The notes under the pieces: generated by a model
What the model was told of the DNA's origin: nothing
Database searches by the model: none
What the model saw: the letters and a program-made list of their open reading frames with translations, nothing else
Program-made: the position numbers and the translations under genes
Source of the DNA: Crocodylus rhombifer
Lineage: Eukaryota > Chordata > Crocodylia > Crocodylidae
DNA length: 64,000 nucleotides
Direction of reading: 5' to 3'
Assembly: GCA_038503035.1 (NCBI GenBank)
Contig: JAVSML010024622.1
Coordinates: 515,255-579,254, forward strand
In this document: positions 59,962 through 64,000 of the stretch, piece after piece
Layout: each line of letters begins with the position of its first letter
Numbering within the stretch: the first letter of the stretch is position 1

Positions 59962-61663
59962 GGACGAGAGTATGGGCAGGATAAAGACCTTGCCCCAGAA
60001 GTTCATTCTCACAAATAGTTTGGGTAACAGAAAGGAAAATGCCCAAACCAGCAAGTGCATTAACAGGCAAGTAATGGGTAGATAGATCCCCCCTCAGTGC
60101 ATGTGCTTATGTTTCTACTTACATTTCTTTGCTCCCCTGTCCTGGGTTGATGGTGTACCTTCAGTTTCCTTCTTTCATATTTAGCTTTTCCCCACAGAAT
60201 CCCATACCAGGACAGTTGTTGAGATACCTAGTTCTTATCTAAAAGGGGCTAGTCAAATTCTGCAGTTGCTCCTAGTTCTGGATTTAAAAGCTCTCTGGAA
60301 GATTGTGGGTGACATGCCTATTTGATCCCTTTTCAGACCATCAAACAGATGAGTAGGTGAAACTTCACAGAGAAATTGTGGGATGGTGACATGAGAGATT
60401 CCGTCTATATATAGAAGGGAAAAATGGGTAGAGAAAAATGAGTTTCTCTTGCCAAGGATTTTGTTTCTTTGCAGAATCTCAATATGCACAGCCAGTTGCC
60501 AAGCTCTGTCTCTCCATTCCTGTTTATAATAGGAAAAGGGGTAGGGGGGGAGGGAGCGGGTGAAGGGAGAGAAAAACATGCTTTTTGAGAGCTATTTTTA
60601 TCTGGCTACAGAGGAGAAAATCTAGAGGAGGTTCTTGAAAGTGAGGTTTTAGAATCTCCTCTTGCAGAATGCAGGCTAATATCTTGTTCTGAGAGTTTTT
60701 TCTATGCTTTGTGGTTATGGAAAGAAGGTCTCCTATGGGCCAGGTGGTGGTGCTACAGAGCCAGGTCTCAATTTACAGGCTTGCTGTTTAGCCCTGCAAG
60801 TTGTATGCAGTATTAGTGCTGATTGTATTGAATGATAGGATCATCGCTTAACACATGAAGTACCTCTTGTTTGCTGCCCTTCCCTAGATCAGACAAGCAA
60901 AGGTAGCTAATTGGGCACTTCCTATAGGCTAAAAGTGTTCCCTGCAGACAAGTAACATGGCTAGAAAATCTCTATTGTTGGCAGGTTTACAAGAAGGTAC
61001 AGTCATCATCTCTGTTACCTGGAAAATATATAAAGCAGAAAAGTTATGTAGAACATTTCTCATTGGCCTATTGGAGGGCATTTAACCTACATCAGTAAAT
61101 AACTGTTGTTATTTTGTACATAATTTTTAACTTTCATCAAAGAGTTAAAGGGAAGATCCACACTAGTACAAGCAAAAGTACAAAATGTGAAATAACTCAT
61201 TTTGAAATAACAATTCAAACATTATACTGGTCACTTAGAATGTTTTCCCCTCTTAACTACCAATATAATAACTGGTATGCAAAATAACTTGCACTTATGA
61301 TAGCTGCAAGAGATTTTTATCTCTACGTCTTAATTTAGAAACACTCCATAATTCTGTCAGTTCGCTGCCTACTACCCTTACTCTTGAGAATGTGCCTATT
61401 ATTTTTTCATTCATATTATTAAATATAGACTCTAGTACTGTAAGGACTTATGTATATTGTTAACCTTAAATGCATAAGTAGTTTTATTGAAATCTATTAA
61501 ACTATTTCAATTTATTAATTAAAAATGTGCCTAAACAGTGGTAGAGTAGAGGCCTTGAATCTATCACAAGGATTACATTTATTTTTTACAAATTTTTGAA
61601 GATATAAAGTGCTCAGTTGAAAATAATATTCAAAATTGTTATGAAAATGATTGCTCTGAAGGT
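59962..61663. other. Intron sequence, nothing recognised
   Basis: AT-rich intron between the third and fourth B56 exons; no repeat borders supported. Confidence 0.55.
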
Positions 61664-61935
61664 AGTGATTCTCAACTGGGGTTTGTGAGATCCTTTAGTG
61701 TGCTGTGGGGTGCAAGGAGGTCAGCACATGCTTGTCACTGCCTGGCTGCTCCTCTCCAATCCACCTGACCTAGCACCTGTGCTATATAAGGAGATAAGCA
61801 TGTGTTCATCTTTGCCTGACCCCTGTGCAAGGAGGTAAGCATTGTAAACTAGTTTTGGAATGGTGTGCTGCTCAATTCACAGAAGTTGCCAGGGGGGAGG
61901 AGGTGCCTGGAGTCTGAAAAGACTGAGAACTACTG
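61664..61935. mobile_element. hAT element, family of 35246, inverted
   Basis: TAGTGATTCTCAACTGG to GACTGAGAACTACTG. Internal GTGCTGCTCAATTCACA is the reverse complement of TGTGAATTGAACAGCAC at 46969. Target duplication unclear. Confidence 0.7.
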
Positions 61936-61969
61936 CTCTAAGAACATCTGTTCCCAGATGAAATGCCTT

Positions 61970-62029
61970 TACTAAAATGCATGGTATAGGAAACGTAATT
62001 ACTAAAGTGCATGGTATAGGAAACGTAAT
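61970..62029. repeat. Tandem duplication, 30-bp unit x 2
   Basis: Units 61970-61999 and 62000-62029 share ATGGTATAGG and AAACGTAAT, with a single A/G difference. It lies 239 bp upstream of the fourth B56 exon. Confidence 0.95.
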
Positions 62030-62267
62030 TATCTTGGATTCTGTTAAACTTTTAGAAGGCTTGTTAGTGCTAAGGGACAGGAAAACAAAATTTCTGATTT
62101 TACAGATTGTACTTCAAAAAAAAATCCATACTAAAATGTATTGAAACATGAATATGTCAACAAAAATCATACTGCTTCAAATGCTAGTTTGGGGATTAAG
62201 AATTAAACTGAATCAAATGGCAAAGTTTTAATTATTTGAAGTAATATCTTAATATTTATTTTTAAAG

Positions 62268-62398
62268 TTGTTGGAGCTTTTTGATAGTGAAGACCCACGA
62301 GAACGTGATTTCCTGAAGACAGTCCTTCATCGAATTTATGGAAAATTCCTTGGCTTAAGAGCATTCATCAGAAAACAGATTAACAACATATTCCTCAG
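62268..62398 (+). CDS. B56-epsilon-like internal coding exon carrying part of the LxxIxE-binding groove
   Basis: This 131-nt exon has 43 codons plus two bases of a split Arg codon. It starts after TTTTTAAAG and ends CTCAG|GTACAC, a weak donor. It encodes [14 protein letters not shown], then [17 protein letters not shown], then [18 protein letters not shown] is epsilon-like; gamma has [12 protein letters not shown]. In B56-gamma, Lys183, His187, Arg188, Tyr190 and Arg197 form half of the groove that binds LxxIxE motifs in PP2A partners. Their equivalents, residues 17, 21, 22, 24 and 31 of this exon, are all present, so partner binding is probably retained. The following exons lie outside the window. 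Read-through past the donor would stop at 62457-62459. Confidence 0.93.
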
Positions 62399-63662
62399 GT
62401 ACACTATGGATCTACTCTCTTATATAGACAGGATAAGAAAATATTTTGTTTTGCCTTAGAGAGCTTCACTTCACTTCACCAAAATGTTTGAATTAGCAGA
62501 CTTGTCGCAGCCTGTGTTATCTAGTTAATAGGAGTCATGCACTTGCCAAATATTATTCTGTTTGTAGGATATTGTGTACCTAGGAGGTTGGAGTCCTTAA
62601 TATCTTGCAGGGTCAGGCCCCTGTTGCATCTTGTATTTAAGTTGTGATTAATATGTTAACTGCACCATAAACAGTAACAAGGCTACAGGTGCAACTATTT
62701 TATGACACTATAAAGTAGAAAATCAGCCACAAAGAGATTCTGCGGAATCTTTGGAGCATCTTTGTGGGTTGCTTGTATGGCACCGTAATTTTAAAAAATA
62801 AACCTGCCACCAGCATTGGGATGGGGATTGGCATTGGGACCAGGATGCCTGGGAAATAAGTTGCAGGGCTGAAGTCTTGGCTCTGTCCACCAGGAACTTG
62901 GCAACTCTCCTCCTTGGCGGCCATTCTTGCTGGGGGGCACTGGGGCAACACACTTTAAAATGCCTGGTCACAGGGAGTCCTGGGGCTCCCCATGACTTGG
63001 CATGTTGACTACCTTGTCTCATGGGTCCTAGGGAGCTGCAGGGCATGGCACTTTAGATATCCCAGACATGGGGACTCCAGTACTGGGGAGAGGCTCCCTG
63101 GTCCTGGGGTCCCCATGCTCCAGGGATGTCTAAAAACCATATTTGCAGTCCAGTTGCACACATGGTTTTTAGAGGCCCACTGAGCCCCAGGAGGCTTCTC
63201 AGTCCCAGGGTCCTGAGAGAGAGTTTGTGAGTTTGCAGGTATCAGGCTGGGGGAGTCAGTCAATTGCCCCCTGTCCAGCACTTGCAAACCTGTGCCCTGG
63301 GCTCTGTGCTGGCAGTGGCACTATTAAGATCTGATCCCCAATCCCAGTAGTCGCACCTTCTCCCCTCTCATGAAAATGACATGAGACGTGGTTGTTGCCA
63401 TTGAGGATTAGATCTCTCAACCCTTATGCCAGCCCCCTCAAGCTTCATTTTAGGCCTTGACTAAACTAGAAAACTAGCAGGCATTTTCAAATAACAGCAA
63501 CGTGAATTCCAAACAAATTTTACTTAAGCCATTTTAAACCATGTTCATACTGATAGAGCTTAATCCGAAAGAATGAACTAACTCCTGAATGAGTCAACTG
63601 AATTGTAAATTTGAACAGAGTTTGAAACTTATCAAATGCATTTAATCAGATATACTTGCATA
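62399..63662. other. Intron after the fourth exon; GC-rich 62820-63340
   Basis: The GC-rich patch has short reiterated phrases (GGGGCTCC, CCTGGT) but no resolved repeat ends. CCATATTTGCAGTCC near 63136 is suggestive only. No exon found. Confidence 0.5.
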
Positions 63663-64000
63663 CCATATGCACTCTCCCTCCTCCCCCCCGCTCAAAAAAA
63701 AATCAAGCCCCCAAAATTGGAGTGCATATCTTTAAATGGGAAAGCTGATTTCTCTGCCAGAATGGAAGCATGGAGACACTGGAAAGACTGCCAGGGTTGT
63801 GCTTCTCCTTCTGCCAGGATTCAGCAGGAACAGAGTCCACTTTTCATTGTTAGAGCTAGAGTTTTAACCCTCAAAACCCTCTTGCCAGTGTTTCCATGCA
63901 GTCAGCATTTGGCTGTAGGTCTGGAAAAATCTTTTTTTCCCCCCTTCATTTTGCCTCCCCAAAACAAAGTACATGTCTTACTTTGGGGTGTGTATGCAAG
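63663..64000. mobile_element. CCATATTT-type element, runs off the window
   Basis: TA-bordered start CCATATGCACTCTCCCTCC, then CCCCAAAATTGGAGTGCATA, and near the window end CTTACTTTGGGGTGTGTATG, as in 55688. The last lines look like the opposite terminal region. Confidence 0.6.

Noticed and set aside
33090..62398. Processed pseudogene of PPP2R5E
   Set aside because: The segments are separated by introns with proper splice sites and phases, and all frames are open.
1..64000. CRISPR arrays, operons, tRNA or rRNA genes
   Set aside because: No regularly spaced direct repeats with spacers, no bacterial gene arrangement and no cloverleaf-forming sequence was noticed; composition and introns indicate a vertebrate nuclear genome.

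Overview
This looks like about 64 kb of nuclear DNA from a sauropsid reptile. A crocodilian is my first guess, a turtle the second. The evidence is long spliced introns, several CR1 LINEs, many short hAT-type DNA transposons with 8-bp target-site duplications, a Penelope-like element encoding a GIY-YIG nuclease, and almost no protein-coding sequence. Birds rarely carry this many DNA transposons. The species call is inference.

One host gene is supported, on the + strand. Four internal coding exons at 33090-33286, 53842-53943, 56624-56716 and 62268-62398 have AG/GT borders and compatible phases. Together they encode 174 contiguous residues, including one codon split between exons, of a B56 (PPP2R5) regulatory subunit of protein phosphatase 2A. 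Diagnostic residues place it in the epsilon class. The first of these exons is much more divergent than I would expect of an amniote PPP2R5E orthologue, so this may be a second epsilon-type gene. The exon with the start codon was not found, and the 3' exons lie beyond the window.

Layout. 1-1945: antisense Penelope-like fragment split by a 1.1-kb hAT element. 4830-8502: a CR1 LINE interrupted by a second, better-preserved CR1. 10308-19698: hAT elements, a Tigger-like 1.4-kb element, a short-inverted-repeat family present twice, and a Helitron-like tract. 22482-22605: a perfect 48-bp inverted repeat. 26275-29278: a GC-rich foldback, then a large hAT element holding another hAT that itself holds a CR1. 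31059-37355: further hAT copies around the first B56 exon. 39660-43195: an antisense CR1/L3-like LINE broken by two hAT elements, with a TA-flanked element at its edge. 43227-47156: truncated and complete hAT copies. 52276-62029: the remaining B56 exons among repeats, including a 1.3-kb element with a 91-base C tract.

The repeats do not form an operon or pathway; they are layers of insertions in and around the introns of the B56 gene. I found no CRISPR array, tRNA, rRNA, or recognisable retrovirus. The best candidates for something new are the divergent epsilon-type B56 gene, the two near-perfect hairpins, and several short transposon families whose ends and duplications can be read directly.
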